Notes under the pieces: model-generated
What the model saw: only the letters and a program-made list of their open reading frames with translations
The model's database searches: none
What the model was told of the DNA's origin: nothing
Shown here: positions 8,024-16,823 of the stretch, in pieces
How positions within the stretch are numbered: position 1 is the first letter of the stretch
Layout of the letters: each line of letters begins with the position of its first letter
Made by a program: the position numbers and the translations under genes
NCBI RefSeq assembly: GCF_905372115.1
Contig: NZ_CAJPNR010000006.1
Location: 12,630-76,629 of the forward strand
Direction: 5' to 3'
DNA: 64,000 bases
Source: an uncultured Streptococcus sp.
Lineage (GTDB): Bacteria; Bacillota; Bacilli; Lactobacillales; Streptococcaceae

Positions 8024-10908
8024 CGTTCTTTCTTGGAATGTAGTAAGCCAACAGAAGCCAAAAGGCTGATAATTGCTGCTCCCAAGAATGATGAATTTGT
8101 GTTTCCAGTATTTGGTAATTGATGTTTGGACACTCGAGATAGAACCGGACTAGTCTCAGAGTTTTCAACCCTTACAAGACTCTTCTGCTCAGAAGTTTCT
8201 GTTCCCAAAGGTGTTTGAGTGTTCGTTTTTGGCTTGTAAACATAAGTGCGAACGCCATTGGCATCTGATACAGAAACGAATCCATACTCCTCAATAGCCT
8301 TAGCATCTAGCAAACCAAATTCCTCAGCTGCTAAAGGTCTTCCTTCTACATCTACAAAGCGAGTGATTTCGATAGAAGGCTTGTCCTCAACCGGAGCATC
8401 TGTCGGTACTTCATGTACGCTGGCACGATAGACATGAGTGCGAATACCGTCCGCGTCACTGCTGGATTGGTAGTCATAACCAGCGATACTCTTAGACGCC
8501 TCCAAACCACGCTCTGGATCTGACAGTTCTTGGCCACTTTCATCTACAAAGCGAGTCATTTCCATGACTGGGCGCTCTTCGCTTGGTGCATCTTTCGGTA
8601 CTTCATGCACGCTGGCGCGATAGACATGCGTGCGAATGCCATCCTCCTCAGTACTAGACTGGAAATCATAGCCAGCAATACTCTTAGATGCTACCAAACC
8701 TTGCTCAGGAGCTGATAACTCTTGACCTGTTCCATCTACAAAGCGGGTCACCTCCAAGACTGGCCGTTCTTCGCTTGGAGCGTCTGTCGGCACTTCATGC
8801 ACGCTGGTACGATAGACATGAGTGCGAACACCATCTTCGTCGCTGCTGGACTGGAAATCATAGCCAGCAATACTCTTAGATGCCACCAAACCTTGCTCAG
8901 GAGATGATAATTCTTGACCTGATTCATCTACAAAGCGGGTCATTTCCATGACTGGCTTGTCTTCACTTGGAGAGTCTGACGGTACTTCATGCACACTTGC
9001 GCGATAGACATGGGTGCGAATACTGTCCTCGTCACTGCTGGACTGATAGTCAAAGCCAGCGATAGTCTTAGAAGCTACTAAACCGCGCTCTGGGTCTGAT
9101 AACTCTTGACCTGATTCATCTACAAAACGAGTCATTTCCAAGATGGGCTTGTCTTCGCTTGGTGCATCATTTGGAAGCTGGAACTGGCTGAGTTCATACT
9201 TATAGACGATTTCTTTGGTTCTTCCTGCTTCGTACTCTCCCGATTCAGCATCATAGGCAGTTAGTCGAGATTTATAAGTATAGAGCTGATTCTTATGGGA
9301 AATAAGAGGTTTAGGGCTGACTGTGTATCTAGTCTTACCTGGTTGCTCATCCGTAATAGGGTTAGCAATAGCATGACCCTGCTCGTCTTGGTAACGGACA
9401 AGAACCTTGCCCGGTTCCGTATCACTCGCATAAACCTTCTTAACATCCGAAACTTTAAAGACGAAGCCATCAGCTTTGACAGATCTAAAAGCTGTATCTA
9501 TGAACTTTTGGTCAATTTTTAAGCCAAGTGTTGTCTTCCCTCCCTTGTAAAGAGTTGATTCAACAATTTTAAGTCCACCATCAGGCGTCTCAATTAACCC
9601 ATGTACACCCTCAATTTGAATCGTATAGTCCCGATCGATATAGTAGCGAGTCTTATCACCAGGTTTCATCAGATACAGTTTGTAGTGGAAGGTTTTAATA
9701 TTGTTTTCACCAAACCAAGGCTCCGTTACTGTCGGATTATTCCCCAGCCAGTCGATATACACTAGGTCGTTATATTTTTCTAATCCCATCCCTTTTTGTA
9801 GTTTAAAAATTCTACCAATTTGAGACTCATTGAAACGATAATTTTGTTGTCTCCATGATTCAATAGGATCTCTATAACCAAACCCTAAGGAATCCGTATC
9901 TCGTGTATCAAACACTCCATTCTTTATATCCCTATTATGGAAACGCGTGGAAAAAAATTCGAGCTCCTTTTGATTAATCACAATTCTCTGAAAGTACGGA
10001 TTTATAGGTCCTTTTTCAGAGAATTCCCTTTCAATAGGATACGCTTCAACTCGGACCATATCAGGATTTTTAGAATATATCTGTCTTATCTCTTTCATAG
10101 ATAATATTCTACGATCTGACGAAGGCAGATATTTTCTAGAAAAAGCCTCTTCATAGGTTTTCCAACCATCCCAGTCTCCACGCCAGTTTCGTGGATGATA
10201 CGCGTTTCTCAAAAACACTCTTTTTGGAATAGATTCATCAACTGTCAGATCCAATTCGGAGCGTGGAATAATAGCTTTTGGTATCTTCGCTACTTCTTCA
10301 GGTGTTGGATTTGGATTGAATATAGCCTCCCACTTATTCAAAAAGAAGAGGGCAGTATCATTTTGGATAAGTGTTGCTATTCGAGAACCTACATCCCTAA
10401 AATCCTCATCTCTAACTAGATTTAAATTTTCTACTTGTTTTAAATCAATATATTTAAAGACTCCATCCATCTTGCGAATAGCATATGCATAATCATACTT
10501 TTTAGCTGCTTCTTGTATTTGTTCGTTTGACTGCATCTCCGGCATGACTGATGTGAAGTTTGCAGCCTTAGTTATTTCAGAGCTATTTTCCTTAGTATGA
10601 TAGTCATAAAATTCCTGAGCTAATTGTTTGATTTCAGGCGTGACTTGGGCTGCGCCCTTCTCTCCTTCTTCTGAGATGGTCAGACCGGAAGCTTCCTCTG
10701 CTGGTGTATTTTTGATTGTCCCATCATTTGGCAGTTCTTGATTTACAGGAGGAGTCGCTTGGTTATTTTGGACTTGATTCCCCTCTGTTTCACTACTTAC
10801 CTCCTCAGCCTGCACAGTCACTGCCATTGTCCCAGCAAGCAGTAAAGACAGAGGAATTGGGATTAATTTCATTCCCAGTTCTACTTTTTTTCCTAAAGTC
10901 TTTTTCAT
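8014..10908 (-). CDS. LPNTG-anchored surface protein with five 64-residue repeats
   Basis: This 964-residue protein has a signal peptide (hydrophobic 15-34, cleavage near VQA-EE), an acidic N-terminal stretch, a non-repetitive domain (about 85-500) that I do not recognise, a MucBP-like module ('VLVRYQDEQGHAIANP', near residue 500) and five tandem 64-residue repeats of the type 'TRFVDESGQEL...GYDFQSSS...RTHVYR'. It ends with LPNTG, a hydrophobic segment and a KKERKK tail, so sortase should anchor it. It resembles streptococcal repeat adhesins that bind mucin or glycans, but the ligand is unknown. It follows a glycosyltransferase gene by only 12 bases, which hints that the protein may be glycosylated by it. 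Confidence 0.85.
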   Translation of the reverse strand: MKKTLGKKVELGMKLIPIPLSLLLAGTMAVTVQAEEVSSETEGNQVQNNQATPPVNQELPNDGTIKNTPAEEASGLTISEEGEKGAAQVTPEIKQLAQEFYDYHTKENSSEITKAANFTSVMPEMQSNEQIQEAAKKYDYAYAIRKMDGVFKYIDLKQVENLNLVRDEDFRDVGSRIATLIQNDTALFFLNKWEAIFNPNPTPEEVAKIPKAIIPRSELDLTVDESIPKRVFLRNAYHPRNWRGDWDGWKTYEEAFSRKYLPSSDRRILSMKEIRQIYSKNPDMVRVEAYPIEREFSEKGPINPYFQRIVINQKELEFFSTRFHNRDIKNGVFDTRDTDSLGFGYRDPIESWRQQNYRFNESQIGRIFKLQKGMGLEKYNDLVYIDWLGNNPTVTEPWFGENNIKTFHYKLYLMKPGDKTRYYIDRDYTIQIEGVHGLIETPDGGLKIVESTLYKGGKTTLGLKIDQKFIDTAFRSVKADGFVFKVSDVKKVYASDTEPGKVLVRYQDEQGHAIANPITDEQPGKTRYTVSPKPLISHKNQLYTYKSRLTAYDAESGEYEAGRTKEIVYKYELSQFQLPNDAPSEDKPILEMTRFVDESGQELSDPERGLVASKTIAGFDYQSSSDEDSIRTHVYRASVHEVPSDSPSEDKPVMEMTRFVDESGQELSSPEQGLVASKSIAGYDFQSSSDEDGVRTHVYRTSVHEVPTDAPSEERPVLEVTRFVDGTGQELSAPEQGLVASKSIAGYDFQSSTEEDGIRTHVYRASVHEVPKDAPSEERPVMEMTRFVDESGQELSDPERGLEASKSIAGYDYQSSSDADGIRTHVYRASVHEVPTDAPVEDKPSIEITRFVDVEGRPLAAEEFGLLDAKAIEEYGFVSVSDANGVRTYVYKPKTNTQTPLGTETSEQKSLVRVENSETSPVLSRVSKHQLPNTGNTNSSFLGAAIISLLASVGLLHSKKERKK
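8221..9180 (-). repeat. Five in-frame 192-bp tandem repeats in the LPNTG protein gene
   Basis: The same boundary motif recurs at 8365, 8557, 8749, 8941 and 9133, exactly 192 bp (64 codons) apart. The copies code for MucBP-like beta-rich units. The last copy before the C-terminus is the most divergent. Exact edges of the array are approximate. Confidence 0.9.
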
Positions 10909-10920
10909 ATTATTCTCCTT

Positions 10921-12036
10921 TTAATCTCCTATTTTTGAAATTTTAAAAACTTTTTCCCATAGATTGACTAGTAATTCTTTGTGATAGCGATTGGCAAGTT
11001 CTTTAGATCTTGCCGAAAATCCCCTCCATTCTTTTTCTCCAAATTGGCTAAATTGCTCCAGATAGGCAATATATTGATTAGCATCATTTTGCGGTATCAG
11101 CCAGCCATTCTTTCCATGCTTAATATAAGCTCGATTGGCATAACGCACATCCAGACCTATCAGAGGCAAGCCATTGACCAGAGCCTCATAGAGCGATGTC
11201 GCAAAGGCTTCCGATACGGAAGTGCTAATATAGGCATCATAAGCTTGATAAGGTATTTGAGACTGATAGCCCTTAAAACAAACCATGCCTTCCAAATCAT
11301 TGAGCTGGACTACATCTTTTAGCATGGACATGTCTGGACCATCTCCATAGATATCTAATCTAAATTGCTCATACCCTTTAAATTTCAGCAAAGCCATGAT
11401 TTTCAGCAATAACAGAACATTTTTCTCCTCAGACAAACGACTGACAGTCACCAAGCGAATTTCCTTTGGATCAAAGACTCTCTTTCTTGGATACTGGACC
11501 ACTTGATCTGCGTAGGTTGTTGGAATAAAGAGGGCCTTATCCCTCATCTTTTGAGGCAGATAAGCCTCTTGGCCTTCCCCAACCAAAATCAAAGAGTCTA
11601 ACACATCCTGATCCAGCCAGCCCATCACCTTTTTATTTAACTCTTGTCCGAGGGCAATCATATGATCCTGATGAAGGACGCGCGCTACATGAAAATCTTG
11701 TCCACGTCTCAAGAGAATATTTTCTGGGATATCCAGACGTTCCATCATCAGCCAGTCTTCTGGTTCAAGCTCCTCCTCAGCAAACTCCTGGACACTTCGT
11801 CCCCCCAACTCTAAACCAAGAAAACGAACCTTGGTCCTATCAATGCCCAAGGCTTCATAACTGTCCAACACAAGCTGCCTAGAAGAGGCGTTAGTATATA
11901 TATCTGTATCCGCTTCAGAAACCCACAATTCATAAGGCACTTTCATGCCTTCAAAAAGTTCAAATCGATTGCGGAAAGCTATGTCAATCCCAAAGGCCTG
12001 GGAACGAATACAGGAATCCACACAAACTACTTTCAT
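10921..12036 (-). CDS. Glycosyltransferase, GT4/group 1-like
   Basis: This 371-residue protein has the two Rossmann-like halves of GT-B enzymes. The C-terminal half carries 'RLVTVSRLSEEKN', 'DIYGDGPD' and the EX7E motif (the two Glu of 'SEAFATSLYEAL') that binds the nucleotide sugar in GT4 enzymes. No membrane segment is evident, so it is probably cytoplasmic. The gene lies 12 bases upstream of the LPNTG surface protein gene in the same direction, with no terminator between. A role in glycosylating that protein before export is a reasonable inference. Donor and acceptor are unknown, and a role in other glycans is not excluded. Confidence 0.85.
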   Translation of the reverse strand: MKVVCVDSCIRSQAFGIDIAFRNRFELFEGMKVPYELWVSEADTDIYTNASSRQLVLDSYEALGIDRTKVRFLGLELGGRSVQEFAEEELEPEDWLMMERLDIPENILLRRGQDFHVARVLHQDHMIALGQELNKKVMGWLDQDVLDSLILVGEGQEAYLPQKMRDKALFIPTTYADQVVQYPRKRVFDPKEIRLVTVSRLSEEKNVLLLLKIMALLKFKGYEQFRLDIYGDGPDMSMLKDVVQLNDLEGMVCFKGYQSQIPYQAYDAYISTSVSEAFATSLYEALVNGLPLIGLDVRYANRAYIKHGKNGWLIPQNDANQYIAYLEQFSQFGEKEWRGFSARSKELANRYHKELLVNLWEKVFKISKIGD

Positions 12037-12128
12037 TTTCTCCCTTTTAACCTAAAGTAATTCTATATACGAACATAACATATTTTTAAGAATTATACCA
12101 ATAATTCGAGCAATGTTTTTGGACATTA

Positions 12129-13175
12129 TTAGACACTCTGTCCGACTAATCCGTTTCTAAGATATGCATCCACCATACGCTCTGTTGCGACGACTGAATC
12201 AATATGGGTACGCTCATAAGAGTGGCTGGATTCGATGCCAGCGCCTAACAGGGCATGCTTGACTTCTGCTCCTGCGCTCATTGCTGCAGAGGCGTCTGAC
12301 CCGTAAAATGGATAGATGTCCAGTTTATAAGGAATATCCTGCTCCTTAGCCAAATTTACCAAATGCTGGCGGAAGCCATAGTGATAAGGCCCTGAAGCAT
12401 CCTTAACACAGATGGAAACCGTATACTCATCCGTCTGCTGGTCATCACCCATAGCGCCCATATCAACAGCCAGATACTCTACCGCTTGCTCCGGCAGGCT
12501 GGAATTAGCCCCATGACCAACCTCTTCAAAGACACTAAAAGCAAAATGAGTCGTCACCGGCAGCTGAATATTTTCCTCTTTATAAACGCGCAAAAGATTG
12601 AGCAAAATAGCTGCGCTGACCTTGTCGTCCAGAAAGCGAGACTTGATAAAGCCTGACTTGGTAACTGTGGTACGAGGATCAAAGGAAATAAAATCCCCGA
12701 CTTCGATTCCTAAATCCCGCGTTTCTTTCTCACTTGTCACCTTTTCGTCCAAACGGACTTCCATATTGTCCTGAGTTCGCTCAACCGTCCCAGCATCCTT
12801 GTAAACATGGCAGGAAGTCTGGTGAACTAAGATAGTCCCACTGATAGTCTTTCCACTGCTGGCCACATGGACCAGACAGTTTTCTCCTTCAATCATGTTC
12901 CAAGGGAAACCGCCAATCCGATCCAGCTTGAGGCGACCGTCAGACTTAATAGCCCGAACAATAGCCCCCAGTGTATCCACATGGGCAGTCACTACCCGAT
13001 ACTGGGCGTCATTTTCCCCCTTAACCACGACATGGACGCCGCCTTTATTGGTCCGAACAGGCTCATAGCCCAATCCTTCCAGCGTTTGTACCAAATAGTC
13101 TGCCACCTCAGCCGTAAAACCCGTTGGGGAAGGGATAGCCGTTAATTCTTGTAAATATTGAACAGTTTGATTCAT
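12129..13175 (-). CDS. M42-family aminopeptidase (glutamyl aminopeptidase/endoglucanase-like)
   Basis: This 348-residue metallopeptidase matches the M42 (PepA/FrvX) family. It has the metal ligands and catalytic residues in order: 'AHVDTLG' (His/Asp), 'SRFLDDK' (bridging Asp), 'EEVGHG' (catalytic Glu-Glu), 'AVDMGA' (Asp) and 'SSHSYERTH' (His). M42 enzymes form dodecameric shells and trim peptides in the cytoplasm using two zinc or cobalt ions. It has its own ribosome-binding site (GAGGAG) and no close partner gene. It is probably the non-PepA M42 paralogue common in streptococci, but the substrate preference cannot be read from sequence. Confidence 0.9.
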   Translation of the reverse strand: MNQTVQYLQELTAIPSPTGFTAEVADYLVQTLEGLGYEPVRTNKGGVHVVVKGENDAQYRVVTAHVDTLGAIVRAIKSDGRLKLDRIGGFPWNMIEGENCLVHVASSGKTISGTILVHQTSCHVYKDAGTVERTQDNMEVRLDEKVTSEKETRDLGIEVGDFISFDPRTTVTKSGFIKSRFLDDKVSAAILLNLLRVYKEENIQLPVTTHFAFSVFEEVGHGANSSLPEQAVEYLAVDMGAMGDDQQTDEYTVSICVKDASGPYHYGFRQHLVNLAKEQDIPYKLDIYPFYGSDASAAMSAGAEVKHALLGAGIESSHSYERTHIDSVVATERMVDAYLRNGLVGQSV

Positions 13176-13214
13176 GAATGTCTCCTCATCGTTTTTCTTT
13201 ATTATAGCACAAAG

Positions 13215-13248
13215 AAAGCCTGAGCAAATAGATTTTCAGCAGGCTTTT
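13215..13248 (-). terminator. Terminator downstream of the split membrane-protein gene
   Basis: AAAGCCTG (13215-13222) pairs with CAGGCTTT (13240-13247). It lies between the split gene and the M42 gene, but past the amber-split gene's stop on the minus strand. Confidence 0.6.
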
Positions 13249-13294
13249 AATGATTTTGAGAAATTATGACACCTCAATTACTATCGCCGTACTG

Positions 13295-13762
13295 CTACTC
13301 TTTCTCCTCCTGGACTTCAATCTTTTGCAAATCCCAAAAGAAGAGATTGCCCAACAATCCTAAGAGAAAAAGCAAGAGAGGAATGGCATAAGGTGCTAAG
13401 GGATTATAAGCTTCTCCAGCACTAATTTTCATCTGAGGGCCATATGGAGCTATCAACTGATAATAATTAAGACCGCAAAACAAAATCGAAAATAAAAAGA
13501 TAGAAAAATAAAGCCGATAGAGATGCCCTAGTAGCTATCCTTTGAATAAAAAAGTAACTTCCCCCATCAGTGTTGCAAAATTCGTAACAGCAAGTACAAA
13601 ATAAGCAATGACAACAGGAACTAAAAAAAGAAAAAGGTAAAGATAACCATAAGCAACCTCCGGCTCTGGCTCAATTCCCGAATAACCGTACAGATACACC
13701 AGTAGATACAAAACTAGGGGCAAAAAAGGAATCACCCTAAACTTCCTATTTTTCATCAACAT
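13295..13762 (-). pseudogene. Small membrane protein split by an in-frame amber codon
   Basis: Two neighbouring open stretches (13535-13762 and 13295-13534) are in the same frame and are separated only by a TAG at 13535-13537. Read through, they give one protein of about 155 residues with four hydrophobic segments and a charged tail ('DLQKIEVQEEKE'). The first segment starts near residue 10 and the last near residue 125. The second stretch has no convincing ribosome-binding site or ATG start. The simplest reading is a nonsense mutation in a four-TM protein gene. Other readings are a truncated but still made 75-residue protein, or a sequencing error. I do not recognise the family. Confidence 0.7.
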
Positions 13763-13982
13763 CTCTCTTTAAACAAAGAAACTTTTTCTTATTTTATTAT
13801 AACAAATCTTCTTTATAAAACAAGAATTCACTTTTATTTTCAAGTATTCATTGACTGTAAAATCAAGTTTAGCAAATATTAGCCACCGTAAAAACATCCA
13901 TTTGAATGACTGCTTGCTTTAGAGTTTATAAATTTAACCGTCAGTACATTATCAAGGATAGATGATGACAAAGACAAGAAAA

Positions 13983-14008
13983 AATCATCTCAGCTAGCTG
14001 AGATGATT
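13983..14008 (-). terminator. Terminator of the adhesin gene
   Basis: A perfect 26-base palindrome (arms AATCATCTCAGCT/AGCTGAGATGATT) lies 13 bases after the stop codon. On the minus strand it is followed by TTTTTC. Confidence 0.9.
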
Positions 14009-14021
14009 CGTTTGGCTAATA

Positions 14022-16442
14022 TTAATTAGCTTTTTTGAAACGATAGACAAGAGCTGATAAAAGAATCAGAGCAAATCCTGCTGCTATCGCAAAGATAGAT
14101 GTTTCGCTGCCAGTTTTCGGCAAAACTTTTTTGCCAGTTGCTGATCCAGTAACATCTTTTCCATCTTTATCTGATGAATTACCTGGGGTTCCATCAGTCG
14201 AACCGCCTGGTTTATCACCAGATGATGACGGTGGTGGTGTCGAACCTGAAGAAGGTGGCGGTGTACCTGGTCCTTGTGGACGTCTAGCTTCAAATGTCCA
14301 TGTGCCTGTAAATTTGACATCTGCGCCTGCAATAGTTTTACTATCTGCGTCATATTTGAGGAATTTCCAAGTACCATCACTTGCTTCAACAGTTTTCTTA
14401 GCTGGCTGAACCGCTTGAACGGCAGCACCGTCTGCATATTCAGTGGCATCATTTGGTAACAATGCTGTGACTTCTGCTGGCAAGCTACGGTTCGGATCTG
14501 CGCTTACAAATTCATAAGTTGCCTTATATTTCGGTGCTGGAGTAAAATTCCATTTACCGGTAAATTTAAGGTCCTTATCCGCAACAGTCTGTGCATTTGA
14601 CTCTGCATAGCCTTCGAAAGTCCATGTGCCTTCAGTAACTGTAACACTTGTTTTAGCAGGCTGCTTAGCATCTACTTTAGTACCACTAGTGTAGCGATTA
14701 GCATCTGCTGGAAGCAAATCAGTTACTTCTTTTGGCAGATTTGGAAAGGCTGGATTGCTGCTGAGAAACTCATAGCTGACACCATAGTCTTTATAAGTGT
14801 TTGTGAATACTGGATTATTGCCTTCGACGGTAGCTTCCAATTTGCCGTTGTTTTCGGTCACTGTGACAGTCACAGTATGTTCTGCACTGTCATAAGTCAC
14901 TCCAGCTTCATTTCCAGCTACTTCCGTCAGCTTGTAAGTATAAGTGCCTTCTTTATCATAGTTGATTCCAAGGAACTTGATATCACCATTGGCATCGTTA
15001 GCTGCTTGAAGCTCCAAGTTATTTCCTCCAACCTCAGTCAGTTTGAAAGTATACTTTTCAGCTTCAAGTGCTTTACCATCCAGAACTTTCTTAGCGGTAA
15101 TCGCTGCAGTTGCTGGCTCTAACTTGTATGTATTGGTAAAAGCATCACGGTCATAGGTAACCGCTGCTGTCTTAACGCCGTTGTTGTCTGTTACAGTAAC
15201 AGTAACATTGATGTCTGAATTGGCATCGTTTGTCACACCTGGCAGATTACTTGCTCGTTCACGAATGACGTAGTTAAAGGTTCCTTCTTTTTTGAAACGA
15301 AGTTTCTTAAAGGTTACGGCACCAGCTTTATTAGTTACCGTTTGAACAACTTTGTCGTTGTCATCCTTATTAATCAAATCAAAAGTAAATTCACCATCTG
15401 CCAAATTGCGGCCAGTCAATTCCTTTTTGACTTTAAAGATAACTTCATCAGAACGGGTACCTTCGCCAACACCATCAAGAGTTGTCAAAGGCGCGAATGG
15501 ACGTGCTAACAAATCAGGCATCTTTTGCCCATTAGATGTAACGGTTACATCGTTAAAGGCTTTTTTGGTTACCTTATCTACTGGCTCAGTCAAACGGGTC
15601 CGGTAGATAACATAAATACCTCTTCCACTCAAATCCCCAGCATTAACTGTGAAATGATTGGAGTCTGTAATTGAAACGACATCGCTCGGGTTAAAGGATT
15701 TACGTGTGCCAGAAGCACCTTCCCACTCAGTAAAGTAGTAACCTGTAATCCCTGTATCTTCATCCAATTCTTGGTCTTCTGGAATGGCGTCCTCAATGAC
15801 AACTTGACCAAGATTTTGGACATCGCGATTGACACGGATACGCCAGTTGACGTAGTTTGGATCCTTAGAATCCTGAACACCCCACTTGGAATAACCCTGA
15901 GGCTCCTCATCAACCTTGATGCGCTTCAGCCTATAGGTTCTAGCACCTGGGAAATTAACTTCTTGCTCTTGGTCATAAGGCATATTATCAGCCCAAACCA
16001 CTGTGAAAGAAGATTGAATAAGCTTGGTATCTGGCATTTTCGCAAAATACTCAGCATTTGTGACAGTAATGGTTGCTGTATTTGTAACAGGATCTGTCAC
16101 CAACTTAGCAACAACAGTGCCATCCGGTGCGCTTATGTTTTCCTCCAAAGTTCGCTCAATTTTGAACTGTGATGGAACACGATAAACCATGGTATCACCA
16201 TTATTTAATACTTTGCTATCTGCAAATGTATAGGTCGGTGCAATGTAAAATTTACCTTCACCGTAGCCAGTATCCTTTAAAGGATTATTATTAATAGTGA
16301 CGTTTGTAGTTAGTTGATAGTCGCCATCACCTAACTCTGCAGCAGAAACCCTAGGACTTGAGCTTAACAAGGGAATAAAGGTTGATACCAAAAGCAGCAA
16401 AGTCATCAGAGCATGAGACACTTTATGATAAGTTTGTTTCAC
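14022..16442 (-). CDS. LPKTG-anchored adhesin with isopeptide-linked and SHIRT-like domains
   Basis: This 806-residue surface protein has a signal peptide (to about residue 34), an N-terminal Ig-like ligand-binding region of collagen-adhesin type (about 37-330), two pilin-type isopeptide domains (about 335-545, each with a 'VKKEL' or 'AKKVL' Lys, an acidic 'IRE'/'LTE' and a terminal 'FTNTY' Asn), two SHIRT-like domains (about 552-717, 'YEFVSADPNRSLPAEV...TFTGTW' type), a Pro/Ser-rich wall-spanning stretch and LPKTG at about 774. SHIRT domains act as rigid stalks in streptococcal adhesins such as Sgo0707. The start is a GTG, with GGAGG twelve bases upstream, a long spacing. Ligand unknown; collagen or another host protein is plausible. 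Confidence 0.9.
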   Translation of the reverse strand: MKQTYHKVSHALMTLLLLVSTFIPLLSSSPRVSAAELGDGDYQLTTNVTINNNPLKDTGYGEGKFYIAPTYTFADSKVLNNGDTMVYRVPSQFKIERTLEENISAPDGTVVAKLVTDPVTNTATITVTNAEYFAKMPDTKLIQSSFTVVWADNMPYDQEQEVNFPGARTYRLKRIKVDEEPQGYSKWGVQDSKDPNYVNWRIRVNRDVQNLGQVVIEDAIPEDQELDEDTGITGYYFTEWEGASGTRKSFNPSDVVSITDSNHFTVNAGDLSGRGIYVIYRTRLTEPVDKVTKKAFNDVTVTSNGQKMPDLLARPFAPLTTLDGVGEGTRSDEVIFKVKKELTGRNLADGEFTFDLINKDDNDKVVQTVTNKAGAVTFKKLRFKKEGTFNYVIRERASNLPGVTNDANSDINVTVTVTDNNGVKTAAVTYDRDAFTNTYKLEPATAAITAKKVLDGKALEAEKYTFKLTEVGGNNLELQAANDANGDIKFLGINYDKEGTYTYKLTEVAGNEAGVTYDSAEHTVTVTVTENNGKLEATVEGNNPVFTNTYKDYGVSYEFLSSNPAFPNLPKEVTDLLPADANRYTSGTKVDAKQPAKTSVTVTEGTWTFEGYAESNAQTVADKDLKFTGKWNFTPAPKYKATYEFVSADPNRSLPAEVTALLPNDATEYADGAAVQAVQPAKKTVEASDGTWKFLKYDADSKTIAGADVKFTGTWTFEARRPQGPGTPPPSSGSTPPPSSSGDKPGGSTDGTPGNSSDKDGKDVTGSATGKKVLPKTGSETSIFAIAAGFALILLSALVYRFKKAN

Positions 16443-16823
16443 CTTGAATGCGGTCCTCCTTCTTTTTATATTTTATTTTCGACAAATGCTGGCAGGCACA
16501 CCATCACCTGTCTACCCCCTCAGTTTCAGCCGGTTCTAAATCAAAATTTATTACCAAACTAAAAATGAATGTATTTGTATATGATAAGCAAATATGACAT
16601 ATACATATCAATTATAACATAAAATATTATAATTGACTCTTTGTGAACTACTTTTTTTAGTGGCAATTATCTGTTTTTTGTCTACTTTTGTTGCGAAATA
16701 GTTACGAAAAGTTGTTTGATTCTAGCTTGAATAGATAATTAATTTTTTATTAGTAATAAATAAAATTCCTAGACTCTAAGGAGTCTAGGAATTTTAGGAG
16801 GCATTTCCAAAAGAAAATATCAC
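16443..16823. other. 381-bp AT-rich intergenic region with two inverted repeats
   Basis: It holds the adhesin promoter region and the metalloprotease terminator. No gene fits. Two palindromes stand out: GTATATG (16577-16583) with CATATAC (16598-16604), and CAATTATAA (16609-16617) with TTATAATTG (16627-16635). Both lie about 130-190 bases upstream of the adhesin start and could be regulator-binding sites. TATAAT-like -10 sequences occur inside the second one on the minus strand. Confidence 0.5.
16762..16795 (-). terminator. Terminator of the M26 metalloprotease gene
   Basis: A perfect 15-bp stem (AAAATTCCTAGACTC, 16762-16776; GAGTCTAGGAATTTT, 16781-16795) with a four-base loop lies 28 bases downstream of the stop codon. 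Confidence 0.95.

Noticed and set aside
7869..8168. Short minus-strand frame overlapping the amylase end
   Set aside because: It covers the terminator and ends of two known genes; no independent signals.
8221..9180. Regular 192-bp direct repeats could suggest a CRISPR array
   Set aside because: The repeats are long, adjacent without spacers and in frame in a surface-protein gene. The 288-bp and 54-bp repeats in the metalloprotease gene are the same kind.
14131..14409. Proline- and glycine-rich open frame on the plus strand
   Set aside because: It is the reverse frame of the Pro/Ser-rich wall region of the adhesin; low complexity creates it.
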